This document shows, piece after piece, positions 1 through 12,200 of a stretch of 64,000 nucleotides of DNA; positions within the stretch are counted from its first letter, which is position 1; every line of letters begins with the position of its first letter. The stretch is taken from NCBI GenBank assembly GCA_036768485.1, contig JAVLUZ010000154.1, forward strand, positions 22,785,577-22,849,576, given 5' to 3'. The notes under the pieces were generated by a model, which saw nothing but the letters and a program-made list of their open reading frames with translations, made no database searches and was not told where the DNA came from. The translations under genes were made by a program, and so were the position numbers. The stretch comes from Mermis nigrescens. Taxonomy: Eukaryota; Nematoda; Enoplea; Mermithida; Mermithidae.

Positions 1-302
1 TAGTCGATCACTAAATATCAGTGCCTTAACATGTAAGGATAAAAATTTTGAAAATATACAGAAAGTATTAAACGCTGGACCCAAAAATATAAAAAACCCT
101 CCAAATAACATAAACATTAACGAAGTATTCATACAAGCTATATAAAATCCGACATGGAAAAAATGTTCACCTAGGCTTTCAAAAACTTCAATGAATAATT
201 TTATTTTTGCTGCAAAAAAATTTTATTAGAAATATAGCTCTGTTCACTTAATGTTCTTTGAAATATTGTTTACAGCAGCAAGGAAAAAATAAACGCTAGT
301 TA

Positions 303-1050
303 CAGTAATCGTACGGGGACCCCGACCCCGAAAAACCCCGGCCTAAACCCCGACCCTCGGCCGGGGGCAAGATTTTTCAAATCGAGGTTGAAGCTTTTTC
401 CGGGGGTGAAATATAGCATTTAATTTTTTGGTACATAGGAGAATTGTATAAATAGCAAATAAATTCGGCAAACACCAAACAAGGATGATTCATCCACGAG
501 CGTAATGAATATGTTAAACTCAACACTCGCGATATTTCATAAAATGTACGCCTAGTCGCCACGCCATGTTGTTAACACGTACATACATGTTCACATATTT
601 ATCACCATAAAGTGCGCCAAAACGCTCTGCATTTTGTCATTCGTAAAAATACACTATGGCTTTATTATATTATGCGTAAGCCTCCGTCTACCTGTGCGTT
701 AGCCTTCATTTGATTCTTAGAATAACTTTGTTCTGTCTGCTAGCTTAAATTAATTTATATTTCGGACCAAATTTAAAATTTATTCACTACTTAATTACGT
801 CAATGCCAAAACAATCTATAACTATAAAGCGAGGGCGATTAGTGATTAAAATTGAAAGGATCGCTAAATTGCTAAAACCATGTTTGAACTTGGAATGAAA
901 ATAAAATGTTGAACATTACCAGCTTTCCTTTTTAAATTGGTATGTAATCATGCAATGTTAACTGTTAATCTTCAACCCCCACCCCGAAAACCGGGGTTTT
1001 TTATCCTCGACCCCGACCGGGGGTGAAAATCTGACCCCGTACGATCACTG
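303..1050. mobile_element. hAT-like MITE with GC-rich ends
   Basis: Non-autonomous DNA transposon of 748 bp. It starts CAGTAATCGTACGGGG and ends with the inverse of CAGTGATCGTACGGGG, so the terminal inverted repeat (TIR) is 16 bp with one mismatch. An exact 8-bp target duplication, gctagtta, flanks it at 295-302 and 1051-1058. Both inner ends carry degenerate arrays of CCCCGACCCCG type; the middle is plain AT-rich DNA with no coding frame. The 8-bp duplication and the CAG...CTG ends fit the hAT superfamily. The boundary is certain; the class is inferred. Confidence 0.85.
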
Positions 1051-1058
1051 GCTAGTTA

Positions 1059-1418
1059 CTACTCACTCAAACGAAATTACAGCAGATGAATTAAGATAAT
1101 GTACAGAAAATTCCGTATTTATATTCTTGAAATCACTTATCTTGCATAAATCGTTGAGACTGACAGGTACGTACACAAATATAAGCAATGTTATTACCAA
1201 AGATTCTAGTTACGCACGACACACTTAATAACCAAACTATTAAAAGAAACTAGTAAAGCGCACCAAGTTAGCAACACACCCAAGCTTACCGCTTTAGACT
1301 TCGCATATATCGGAGTTGCTTCCTTATGTGATAAATTCTACATTGCAGTTTTTCGTTCATCTATACCAATGGAAAATATACGAATAAATTGTCAAAAGCA
1401 GTAAAAAATAAAACTAAC
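1059..1418. other. Non-coding, nothing recognised
   Basis: AT-rich DNA between the MITE and the exon at 1419-1522. No open frame or repeat was recognised here. Positions 1-302 look the same. Confidence 0.5.
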
Positions 1419-1522
1419 CTTCTCCATAGCCGTATATCTTTCCTGCAACAATTCATATTTTAATCTGTACTTAGACGCTTCATCCATGTCATCGAATTTG
1501 AGGGCTTCAGATACTGAGCGAT
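1419..1522 (-). CDS. Exon of an unidentified coiled-coil protein
   Basis: On the minus strand an acceptor (acttttag) opens a 104-base exon that closes with the donor AAG|GTTAGT. It reads through in one frame: two bases finishing an upstream codon, then 34 codons with no stop. The peptide begins RSVSEALKFDDMDEASKYR and ends LQERYTAMEK; it is highly charged with heptad-like Leu/Tyr spacing, so a coiled coil is likely. I do not recognise the family. Upstream exons should lie between 1522 and the cdc37 3' end; downstream exons lie left of the window. It is on the same strand as cdc37, but more than 4 kb separates them, too far for a typical nematode operon. Confidence 0.6.
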
Positions 1523-1726
1523 CTAAAAGTAAATCAAGCATTATAGAAATTGTATGAATGATTGCCTAAATTCCCAGCGTGTTGAAATTATTGAAATTAT
1601 ATGTGTCTTCACAGAAAATGAAAGAAATCAGTGAATGCAACAAAAGCAGCCAACTTGTAAACTTTCAGATTTTTGCAACAAGATTGACGATGTAAAGCTT
1701 GAAGCCTTAAAAATACTACCGCATAC

Positions 1727-2161
1727 CAGTGTTTTTTTGTACAAGGTCCGTTTGAACATATACAAAGATGGTCCCTAAAAGTGTTTGTACATTTTGTACA
1801 CAAAAATTTTTAGGTACTATATGGTACAGTAGCGATTTTATTATGGTAAAAACAGAGTTCTTCGACCTTTTGTAGTGTATTTCAGCTAATTTCTGGGTCT
1901 CTGAGGGCGAAAATCACTAAAAATCGTCTTAAAACGGCGCAAAGCGCCAAAAATTTGACATTTTTTCTGTCGAAATGCAATTTCTGCCATTAAAAAATAT
2001 ATAGAACACATAATTACTTATTTCGGCGCCGGAAATTTTTGCGAATTTTAGACCTTTCTGCAATTTTTGTCTTCCCAAAAATATTTGTACATGTACAAAG
2101 ACGGTCCCGAAAAGTCTTTATACATCGGGAAAAATCTTTGCCGAATACTAAAAAAAACGTG
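1727..2161 (+). mobile_element. Family H2, copy 1 (hAT-like non-autonomous element)
   Basis: First of three copies of a 430-450-bp element (others at 5228-5677, inverted, and 26804-27235). Ends are CAGTGTTTTTTTGTACAAGG and, inverted, CACGTTTTTTT. Inside are paired motifs TTTGTACATGTACAAAGA near both ends and a central GGCGCAAAGCGCC hairpin. The flanks (cgcatac / cgcatag) are a weak target duplication. There is no real coding frame. Confidence 0.75.
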
Positions 2162-2163
2162 CG

Positions 2164-2837
2164 CATAGTCATTTATTTTAGCTTGCACGAGAAATAATTA
2201 TCGATAGAAAGAGAAAATCGTTACATCTCATCGAACAAAATTTTTTAAGAATAAGGCGATGATTCAGTCAATCTTAAACCTGATAAGAACAACTGCAAGT
2301 GAAAAATTGAACGGCCAATATAGTACGCAAATAACAGACCATCAGACACAAACCCACGCGTTTTAATTGTGGTCGATTCCTTACGAAACATTTATCCGCT
2401 AGCTTTGCATATGACAGAACTTACATACTAAGTAAGTGCGCATAAGTAAGACTTAATGCACTAGAGAAGAGCTCGCAGCTCTCTGGATGATATTTTAAAC
2501 GTTACAATGTATGTACATACTTAATGAAAAGACATTGAACGGAAACTAATTGGTTAAGATATCGGCTTCGAAACTGGGTAGAATTACAGGATCACCGCTG
2601 GAAACAAAAAACGGCCTGTTTGATCGGCTCAAAATTAATGGATGTCTTATCCTACGAATATTATCAAAAAAATGTAACAAAAACAGAAGCTTAAGCATAT
2701 CACAGACATGTGGCTAAGGTTTTTGAAGAATACGAAACCTCGTTTGAATCAGATTAAAATATGAGTAAATTTTGCCTTCATTTATATCAAAGCAGCTGAA
2801 AAAAGCTCAGAAATGTCGTCTTTTAATCCAGCTGAAC
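2164..2837. other. Non-coding, nothing recognised
   Basis: AT-rich spacer between copy 1 of family H2 and the short hAT MITE. I saw no exon with matching splice sites on either strand. Confidence 0.4.
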
Positions 2838-2994
2838 CAGTGGCGGATCCAGGATTTTCCTAAGGGGGGCGTAACCTGACTTGGGCGGAAAAATTAGCCG
2901 TTTTAACCCGAAAATCGCTCAAAAATCCTTAATTTTGCGCACTATTTAGGCCAATGGGGGGCTGCCGCTCCCCCGCCCCCTTAATCCGCCCCTG
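2838..2994. mobile_element. Short hAT MITE, 8-bp target duplication
   Basis: A 157-bp element starting CAGTGGCGGATCCAGG and ending TAATCCGCCCCTG. The exact duplication agctgaac sits on both sides (2830-2837 and 2995-3002). The terminal sequence CAGTGGCGGA is typical of hAT MITEs in many animals. Related copies lie at 22927-23543 and, more diverged, at 12474-13028 and 45197-45951. Confidence 0.9.
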
Positions 2995-3304
2995 AGCTGA
3001 ACTGACTTTATGCCGACGAATGAGGGTCAGCGCAAAATTGGTAACTAGGTTAAAATCAATTTTAAGTTATCTACATATTTATAAACAATTCATTTCAATA
3101 ATTCAATTCAATAAGCAATGACAATAACTTCGCTTCCGTTTTTCATCTGCAATTGGGAACGCCGATTAAAATACGTAAGGTACATACCATACGTAGATAC
3201 GTCAACGTTTATTCCGTCATCAAGGCATGACCTAATTTGAAAATAGCTTAAAATTTGTTTACGACTTCAAGATTTATACACTTAGGATAGGTAAGCCGTT
3301 TCCG

Positions 3305-3440
3305 GAAAATTGCTCGCCACCAATTGCTCTTCAACAATTGCTCGCCTAGCAATTGCTCGCCCGATAATTGCTCGCCGAACAATTGCTAGCCCAGCAATTG
3401 CTCGCCAAACAATTGCTCGCGTGACAATTGCTCGCCAATT
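3305..3440 (+). repeat. Tandem array of CAATTGCTCGCC units
   Basis: Roughly nine degenerate 15-bp units, each with a CAATTG palindrome followed by CTCGCC. Left arm of FB1. Confidence 0.85.
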
Positions 3441-3799
3441 ACTCATCAAGCTTAACTCGGTTAATAACTCGGTTTATAGCTACGCTTGCTTTCCATCAAA
3501 TGTTATTCTATTTATTTAAATCATAAGCGTTGCGGGGGACATTGGGTGATGGATTCTCCTACCAGAGTCAGCCTCCCGATCTCGCCAATCACAAGATTTA
3601 TGCGACAAATTGCATTTTTAGGCCATTTGTAGATGGCTTTTATGTTTTTGAGCAAAAATTGAAGGCTATTTACTCTTTACCTCAAATGGTCGGCTGCCTC
3701 ACACCCATGTTTTTAAGCCATTAAATTTATGATCTTCTTATCTTCAATTGCACTTAGCGGCTCATAAATGTAATGGCTCAAAGTAAAGGGTGGTGGAGA

Positions 3800-4165
3800 C
3801 AGCTGACCAGACACGCACAGCATGGGAATTCCGGGGAGTTGACATTTTAAAGTGCCTTTTGTGGGCCTAAAAATGATAGGTACGCGTCAAAAACGTCGTT
3901 TTTCGGCGTTTCTGACGATGCTCTATCATTCCAGAGCATAAAAAAATTGAAAATTTCGAAAAAATCAAAAAAGTAGAAGAAATTGAACAAAATACAGTCA
4001 AAACATAAGTATATGGCAAAATTTTGACACTTTTGAGCAAACAGATATGTAGCTAAAAAGGCGTAGAAAAGCACCTCATCTACGAATTTTTGGAAAATTT
4101 TTAGAAACTTTCAAAAAATCGCGAATTCTGGGGGGTGGAAATCCCCTCTCCAAGATTATGTATGC
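3800..4165 (-). repeat. Family M copy inside FB1
   Basis: Interspersed repeat of 320-390 bp. One end reads gtacagcatgggaattc..., the other ...cataatcttggagaggggatttc. The middle has the recurring text on gcatacgtcaaaaacg and an AT-rich stretch. Other copies: 7320-7705, 18370-18690, 20245-20635 and 20655-21015. Confidence 0.65.
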
Positions 4166-4573
4166 AGCTGACCATTTATGGTGAAGGGTGAATGGCCTTC
4201 GATTTTCGTTCAAAAATAAAGGAAAAAATGGCCTAAAATGCAATTTTTCGCCCTTTGTGGTGGGGCGAGATCGGGTATGGCTGACTATGGCTGGGGAATC
4301 CAGGACACAATCTCCCCAGGCACGTATCTCTGGGGTGAATGGGGGGTCAAATCCCCAAAATTCAGAAAAATCGGAAAAATAGGACTTTTTACACCTTATT
4401 TTGTGCTATTTTTGGGCTTAGTCCCCCCAAAAATTGATGTTGTCCCCCCAAAATAGGACGGCCAGCCACGTGCCTGAATCTCCCCTGTAACGCGCATGAT
4501 TTCAGATAAATAGAATAACACTTGATGAAAAGCGAGCAAGTTAATTTCTGAAAGTGACTTAAGCTTGACAAGT

Positions 4574-4697
4574 AATTGACGAGCAATTGCTGGAGAGCAA
4601 TGTTGTGGCGAGCAATTGTTCGGCGAGCAATTGTAGGCAATCTAGGCGAACAATTGTTGGGGAGCAATTGTTGTCGAGCAATTGCTGGCGAGGAATT
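4574..4697 (-). repeat. Inverse array of CAATTGCTCGCC units
   Basis: Right arm of FB1: the same 15-bp unit, read on the minus strand, about eight copies. Confidence 0.85.
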
Positions 4698-4719
4698 TTT
4701 CGGTAATCTACTCAAGCAT

Positions 4720-5227
4720 GATGCAAAATTAACACCGTATATTTCAAAAGGTTTAATTCATTGAGGAAGGTACACATATCAAGAATAAGACTAACAATGA
4801 TCAAATTTTGAAATAAGTTAACTCAAAAACAGAATAGACGACAAAACAAACAATTTAGCTAATAACCAGACAACATAGCCACGAAATATCGTGGACTTCC
4901 AAACATTTCCATTAATTAGTCAGTCAGTTGCATACCAGCATATAGCATAGACATTTTTTGTATTCGGCAAAGATTTTTTTTATATTCTTCGTATTGAGAG
5001 CCGAAACATTTTTCAGTAATATCTTGCGCACTTTCCATTTTTAACGGAGTAATAAAGTCTTATTTCGCGAGTGATCGATCAGAGCCTATTTAAATTTCAG
5101 TTAAAGCCTAATTTACTGCTAAAAGCAGAAAAAAGCTGTAACGCACCAATGGGTTTAAAAACTTTTTCAAAAGAAACTGATTATTAGAAGAATTGTTCAT
5201 GTAGGGAGAAAAATGAGTACGTACACG
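4720..5227. other. Non-coding, nothing recognised
   Basis: AT-rich spacer between FB1 and the second copy of family H2. No splice-consistent exon was seen. Confidence 0.4.
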
Positions 5228-5677
5228 CACGGTGTTTTGTATCCGGCAAAGATTTTTCCCGATGTACAAAGACTTTTCAGGACCATCTTTGTACATGTAC
5301 AAAGATTTTTGGGAAAACAAAAACTGTAAAAAGGTGTGAAAATCCCAAAAATTTTTGGCGCTTCGCACCGAAATGAGTAATTGTTTGTCCTATATATCTT
5401 TAAAATATCATAATTTACATTTAGAATGGAAAAATGGTTCTTTCCGACGCTTAGCGCCGTGTTGAGACAATTTTCAGTAATTTTTGGCGACAGAAACCCA
5501 GAAATTAGCTAAACCGCATTACCAAAGGTCGAAGAACTATGTTTTACCACACTAAAATCGCTACTGTACCATATAATAGTACACAAAAATTTGTATGTAC
5601 AAAATGTACATACAAAGACTTTTGGGGACCATCTTTGTATGTACGTGTACAAACGGACCTTGTACAAAAAAACACTG
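5228..5677 (-). mobile_element. Family H2, copy 2 (inverted)
   Basis: Begins CACGGTGTTTTGTATCCGG and ends at the inverse of CAGTGTTTTTTTGTACAAGG. Flanking octamers cgtacacg and tgtacgcg agree at six of eight positions. Same internal GTACATGTAC-type palindromes and a GGCGCTTCGCACC hairpin. Confidence 0.75.
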
Positions 5678-5975
5678 TGTACGCGTGATATCAAGTTCAA
5701 GTAGGGCATGTCTAAAGTCTAGGGACCTCATTTACATCATAAAAACTACTCACATAATCATATAAAGCAAATCACTCCGGCTCCTTACGTTACAGTTTAA
5801 TAAAGACAAGTCTCGAGCGGAAGCGGTGGCCCAATAAGACATACTCAAGTAATTATTTCTTTATGCGAGATTATTAGCGATTTTTCAGAAAAATAACATA
5901 CGAAAAGTATTTGTGGATGTAACAGAAAATGACGGAAAAATAATTTCTACGTCGAAATCGCATGAAACGCAATCA

Positions 5976-6239
5976 TCACGGGTTTAGCGGCGGTTTTCTC
6001 TGACGAAGTTCCGTTTCGTTTTTATCGGACGCAAGTTTTTGCGTCGAAGCCGAATCGACTGTTGACATGTTGACTTCTTGACCCTGATCACTCGCTTCTT
6101 TAGCCTTATTAGCGTCGGGGATCCAAAGGCCAGAATCGACGCAACGCTTTAAATGATGCTGAAAATCCTCAGCATTCATTTTCAACGCCACTTCCTGAAG
6201 CTTCGAAATATCTTGCGATTCGAAACATTCTTGCATCTG
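5976..6239 (-). CDS. cdc37: cdc37 exon 8 (stop codon)
   Basis: Residues 306-392, [20 protein letters not shown] through [18 protein letters not shown] to RQRKPPLNP and stop at 5976-5978. Acceptor gtttctag. The tail after GLWIP is low-complexity and unlike the human C-terminus. Confidence 0.95.
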   Translation of the reverse strand, partial: QMQECFESQDISKLQEVALKMNAEDFQHHLKRCVDSGLWIPDANKAKEASDQGQEVNMSTVDSASTQKLASDKNETELRQRKPPLNP

Positions 6240-9200
6240 CTAGAAACAATTAAAATAAAAAGTAAATTTTACGATAAAAGATTACAATAAAAAAGAATAA
6301 AACAAAATAACAAGAATAAAAATAATTAGAAAAGAACAACAGAATAAAAATAAAGATAATAAAATAAAAAGAAAGGTTATAAAAAATAGAAAGATAAAAA
6401 TAGAAATGAAAAAAATAAAAGGATGTGAGGAAATAAAAAGAAATAAAATTAAAAAAAGAAATAAAGATAAAAAGAATGAATAAAAAGATAAAACTGTAAA
6501 GAAAAAATGATAAAAGATAAAAAATAAAAAGAAACAACAAAAATAATTAGCCGACACAAAAACACACATGCAAGATAAAAAAATGAATAATTAACTTAAA
6601 TGCTAGGGCCAAAGTCTAAAACGCAAGCATCAAATTAGGACCAAACTCCCTGCAAGACACTTTTGCGTGTCTTATAACGTTTGCGAAAAAGAAAACGGAA
6701 TTTTACAAGCTATCACGCAGGAAATCGAATAAAAAAATGAAGAAAATTAGATTTTGCAAAATGATAAGGCATAAAGGATGAATAAATTTAAATTTAAATG
6801 CAAAAAAATTATTCAGACTGACGCGCGGCAAACTCTCAAACACTTCGACGGGATCTAGACCGCCGGGGCCAAGTCGTTGCTTCCTCTCTTCCTCCTCAGC
6901 CGCCCGCACAGCTTCTTCCAGCTTCTCCTTCGCCCGGCGCCGAATTCTCTCCTTAAACTGTCTCAATTCATCCTCAAACGCATCGTGGTACATTTTATCG
7001 GCCATTTTTAATCTTAAATTTAGAGAAAATTAAGAACTTGACAGGAAAATTAATCAAGTATGCAAGCCATATAACGAAATTGAGTACAAATTAAGCATTG
7101 CAATTTTCAAATCGTCGCTACCTTGACAGAAGTGGCTATATCCACTTTTTGCCTTTTTGAGAAAAACGGCTTTGAAGTTAATTTGCGCTTATCCTTTGTG
7201 TAAGTAATCTTTTTTCAATCTCCCGTATTTATATTAATATTTAAGTTCCAAAAATGGATGTAGCCACCTCTGTCACGGAAGCGACGAAATTATAGTTGTG
7301 AAAAAATTTCAGTATTTTACCTCACTACCATACATAATCTTAAGGGTTTGAGGGGGGATTTCAACCCTCAAAAAATTTTCGGCCCCGCAGATTTCACCCC
7401 AGCAGAATTCGCAATTTTTCAAAAGTTTCCAAAAAAAATCCAAAAATTCATAGAAAATGTACATTTTTAAGCGTTTTTAGCTACCAATTTTCGGCGCTTC
7501 GTGCCATATTCTTATGTTTTGACTAAGTATATTTTGTTCAATTTGTTCGACACTTTTTTAAAATTTTTTTTACGTTTTTATGCTCTAGAAAGATAGATCA
7601 TCGTCAAACACGCCGGAAAACGATGTTTTTGATGCGTAACCACCATTTTTAGGCCTATAAAAGTTACTTTAAAATTTCATCTTCCCCCAATTCCCATGCT
7701 GTACATGTCTGTTCACTAGTAACTGATTCGACAATAAAAAAATCAAATTGTTGCAGGTTCAGGAATAACTCGCATACCATAAATTGTAAAATCATTTCAT
7801 AAAATCTTATCATGATGCAAAACAGGTGCACAAAATCGCCTTTATAATTTAACGCAAAAAAATTGTAAGAATTACAAAAAGAATCATGATAAACACTAGT
7901 GTTAATACTGCATGCATCAAATATGTTAAGTTTTTCAATATTTCGATTTCACAATCACCTACAATATATTTGGCCACCCTTTTTTCTTATGTTTATCGCA
8001 GCGAGTGCGAATTTTATGTCCCCCTCACAGCTACAAACGGGACATACCTGGGATGTGCGGTTTTTTCATATTGAGAAACTCAATGTTCATTTCTTTGTTT
8101 TTTTACACTCAATAAAGACTTAGGAATGAGTGTGTAAAGTGTAAACCGAAAAATCATTTAATCTGTGGAGGGCCAAATTTTTTAAAAATTGTGCATCTGA
8201 GTTGTAGATTACGAATCTGACCTTAAAATTTCTTAACACTCAATAATTTTTGTACAAAAGTGTAAAGTATACGGGATTTTTCCTGTTTGTGTGTACTAAA
8301 GCCTACCAACTCAGTTTTGCATTCTCTTGAGTCTGGTTGGTTTTAAAATGTAGATAATTAAACAATCTAGAGGAACATCCTTCTTATTTAAAAAAATAGT
8401 TGTGAATAACCTGCTTAGTGTAAAGAGTCTTGGGCGGAAAGAAGACTTTCTTTTGTCAGCTTCTTCACTTAGTACGCGGAGTTATTATTATGCTGATGAT
8501 TTGCCTCTCCTTAGCGTTGCACAACCCACTTTATTTTGTTTCTTAGCACTGAACATTGCTTTGTTAGTGGAGACTCAAAATCTCTTTCCGCCCAGAACAC
8601 TGTAGATAATGAATTTTTCAAAATTGACCTTCAAATTTTTTACAGTCGGTGGTTGTTGAACGGTGAAGATAAAAAATATCAATCAGGCAAATGTTTTTAT
8701 TGCCAATATACATGGTGGGCCAAAAAAAGGCTACATTCCGATTCAACAGGGAATAACTTCGACTGATGTAAACATGAGACGTTAGAACTGGCAAGATTAG
8801 ATAGATAAAAGTGTCTTCTTTCAAATCGTGTAAAAAATCTTGGCCAGCTGCCAGCGTTTCGTGCACTACGGCTATTTGTTTACACCTCACTTTGATATTG
8901 TTCCAACCTCACAGTTTCCGCATTGTATCACATTACTGCGTATATAGGAATCCTTTTTTGACCTGTTTGACAATAAATACCTTCACAAAAATTAGGTAGC
9001 ACATTTTTTAAACCCCCAGAGTGGATACGCTTCCTACAGAGTGCAAAAATTTCAAGATATCGTGAAAATAGGATGCAAATCAATGGCAGGACCAATGACG
9101 CTATTGGCCTTTAAACAATATTAATGTAGGGTGTAAACTAATTACTGTAGCGCTCGAAGCATTCATATCTGGCCAAAATTTTTTACACGATTCGAAAGAA

Positions 9201-12200
9201 GACACTTTTATCTATCTAATCTTGCCAGTTCTAACGTCTCATGTTCACATCAGCTGAAGTAATGACCTGTTGAATTGGAATGTAGCCTTTTTGGCCCACC
9301 CTGTATAACTCTTTTTTGCACATTGTTCGATCAGTTTTTCTACTTCAAACATGTTTGACTAATCTTCTATAAATAATCATTTTTATCCGCAGACATGCGC
9401 TATTTTTAAAAGTAACTGGAATGAAAAACATTTTTTTAAATATGTAGTATAATCAAGCTAGAATTTTCGCTGAGACCCACATAGTATGAATTTTTGTTAA
9501 TAGGCAGGTACCTAATCATATGTATGCATGTATCAAAGTTAAAATTTGCAGCCTAATAATTACAGTATATTGTGTGAAAACAATGAAACATTTTAGATTT
9601 TATCTTTTGTTAACAATAAAGATAAATTATTAATTCTACAGCGTTAAAATCCATCGATGGCGATTGTTCGTACAAGTGGTTATCTCGTCGTTCTTGCATG
9701 CAGTGAGAAAAGGTTGAAGGATTTGAATCTTTTAAATACGGCTGTTTCATATTTTTTCAATGAAAATTCTTTCGGCTAAATGATGAAACTTTATGCGACT
9801 TATTGGTCTATTCAGACTAGGTAAGCTGCAGGCTTCTTCGATTGATCGTTTTATGACACTCCAGATTTAGATTTACTATTTTATTCCAGGGTCAGTATTT
9901 TATGTTACAATATGCCTTGCTGTAAATAACTATATTCGGTAAGTAAATTATATAAACTTTTTTTAAAATATCATTCGCGTAATACTTACAAAACTTGTCT
10001 ACATGCAAATTACTTAATAATAATAATTTTCATGCGCCATCTTTATCAAACCAAATCCAATATTTTTTATATTGCAAATTTATGTCTCCTGATTTTTGGA
10101 ATGTGTGCGGTTCATAAATTTTCTTAAATTATTTGCATTTGCTGGCGAATCGACCGGATTGTTTATTTTTTCCGGATTCGTCTGTGTTGCCTTGTCGACG
10201 ACTTATTTTCATTGCTTTCTCGTGCATTGGTCCATTCTGTGCGATTTTTGGCGGTCGACACATCATTGCGCTAGCTTTAAATGCTGAAGTGTTTGACGTC
10301 ATTTGTGCCTCGTTTGCTTTCTCTCGATGCAGGATTTCACTTTAATTAGGTTTTTAGACTAATTCTTAAATCAATCCAATGGGCACTTTTACTTAGTTTT
10401 TCCTCTGCTTAAGGTAGGTAAGATTGTCTCTGATTGCAATGAGGACACAGTGTTTAAGAACTAAATCATGCTAAAACAGTAGAATACTAGCAAGAAAAAA
10501 TGCTCCGATGGAGCAAAAAAGGTGAATATACAGGGTAGTCCACGTATCTATTCCATGTTTTGTTTTGCTGCTGTACCCTCAATAGTTGCTGATATTTAAT
10601 GTAAATTCAACATAGTGTATAGTAAACATTAGAATTTAATTTATTATTATTTTAGGACGCTCCGACTATTATTTTATATTTTAAAGATATGGCGTACTCC
10701 ATTTTAGAACGAGCAAAAGTTGCTTCGTGGTATGAATGGACGGGCAGCTTGAGTGATGGTCCAAAGAACATTTCGAACAACATTTAACTGAGACCCACCA
10801 TCACACAACAGCATTTCTAAATGGCATAAGCTATTAACGGAGACTGGATCAGTTCAGAATTTGAAAAAAAATCGAAGTCGTTCCGCTCATTCCTACGAAA
10901 ATTCGGCACGAGTGACAGAACATTTCACCAAAAATCCTCATTCTTCTACACGTCGTGCGGCTATTGCTCTAATGATAAGTCGCACAACCATTCCAAGAAT
11001 TTTAGAAGGCCTTAAGTGGCACCCTTACAACGTGCACATTGTTCAGAAAATAACCGAGGAAGATCTCACAATCATCGTTATTGGTCGGGTGAAAATCCCT
11101 AATAGATCACTGAAAAATCTTACATTCTCCACGGACGACAGTTTGGGCAGCTATTGGCGATAACGGCCTAATTGGCCCAATTTTTTCAATGACAATGTCA
11201 GCAGCTAAAGTTACCTCCAGATGCTGCAAACCCAATTCTATCCTCAACTGCAAGCTCGTCATATTGAGAACGATGTGATTTTTATGCAAGATGGAGAGCC
11301 ACCTCATTGGGGAAGAAATGTTCGCAATTGGCTCAATGAAACTTTCCCCAATTGCTGGATGGGTCGTGGGTCGCCTTCCATCCTTAACCTCCTCGTTCTC
11401 CCGATTTAACGCCGTGCGATTTCTTCCTTTGAGGTTTTATCAAGTCACAAGTGTACACAACGCGCCCGATGAACATTGACGAATTAAAAAATCGAATTAT
11501 TCAAGCTTTCAACGATGTTACAGTCGAAATGCGCCAAAGAGTGTTGCTAAAATATCACGAACGTTTGTTCAAGGTTTTAGAAAATGGTGATGATCACGTA
11601 GAAGTCTACCATTCGTGAAACATAGAGTTTGTCGATTTAAAAATTCACAGAATAAAATTTTAATGTCTGCTTTATAATCTGGCATAGTTTTATCATGTTT
11701 GAATGAAAATTCTTGTTGTTGTATGAAAACAAAGTATGGAATAGATACGTGGGCCACCCTGTACTTGGACTTGTTCATTGCTAAGGATGTGAAAGAAGGG
11801 GAATAAGTAAAAATTCCCTACGCGCACAAAACCTATAAGAATGTGCCAATTAGACTTCCTCTAAACAACGCAAAAGTCGAAGCATATTCAGTGGCCTGTG
11901 AAAAATCAAGTTTGTCACAAAATATTTTTCAGTGTTTCACAATGAAGCATTGAAAAAGTTTCCTGCTTGTTAAATAATCACTTTATAATCTATATCACAA
12001 AAGCTTACCTTCCAAAATGCTCTGATGGAGAAAAGAATATTACAGTGAAATTTACAACTCTTCTTGGCCAACTGAATCCATTCTGCAAAAACAGGCATAT
12101 GTACATACGTCGCAGACTATGCTTCCATTTTTACGTTTAGAGGAAGTCTTACTGTTAAGCACATTTGATTTTGTGCGCGTAGGGAATTTTATCCTAGTCC

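Larger units (their letters stand above)
3302..4703. mobile_element. Foldback-like element with inverted tandem-array ends (FB1)
   Basis: The left end (about 3305-3440) is a run of some nine units of the kind CAATTGCTCGCCxAA. The right end (about 4574-4697) is the same array in inverse orientation, GGCGAGCAATTG. The interior holds a family M copy and a stretch also seen near 22690-22860. No transposase was found. Outer edges read CCGGAAAATTGCTCGCC on the left and its diverged inverse on the right. I could not settle a target duplication. Architecture resembles foldback elements. Confidence 0.75.

Noticed and set aside
6250..6569. Hydrophobic minus-strand ORFs that look like membrane proteins
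   Set aside because: They are the reverse of an A-rich microsatellite within a cdc37 intron; the Phe/Leu/Ile content follows from the T-rich strand.
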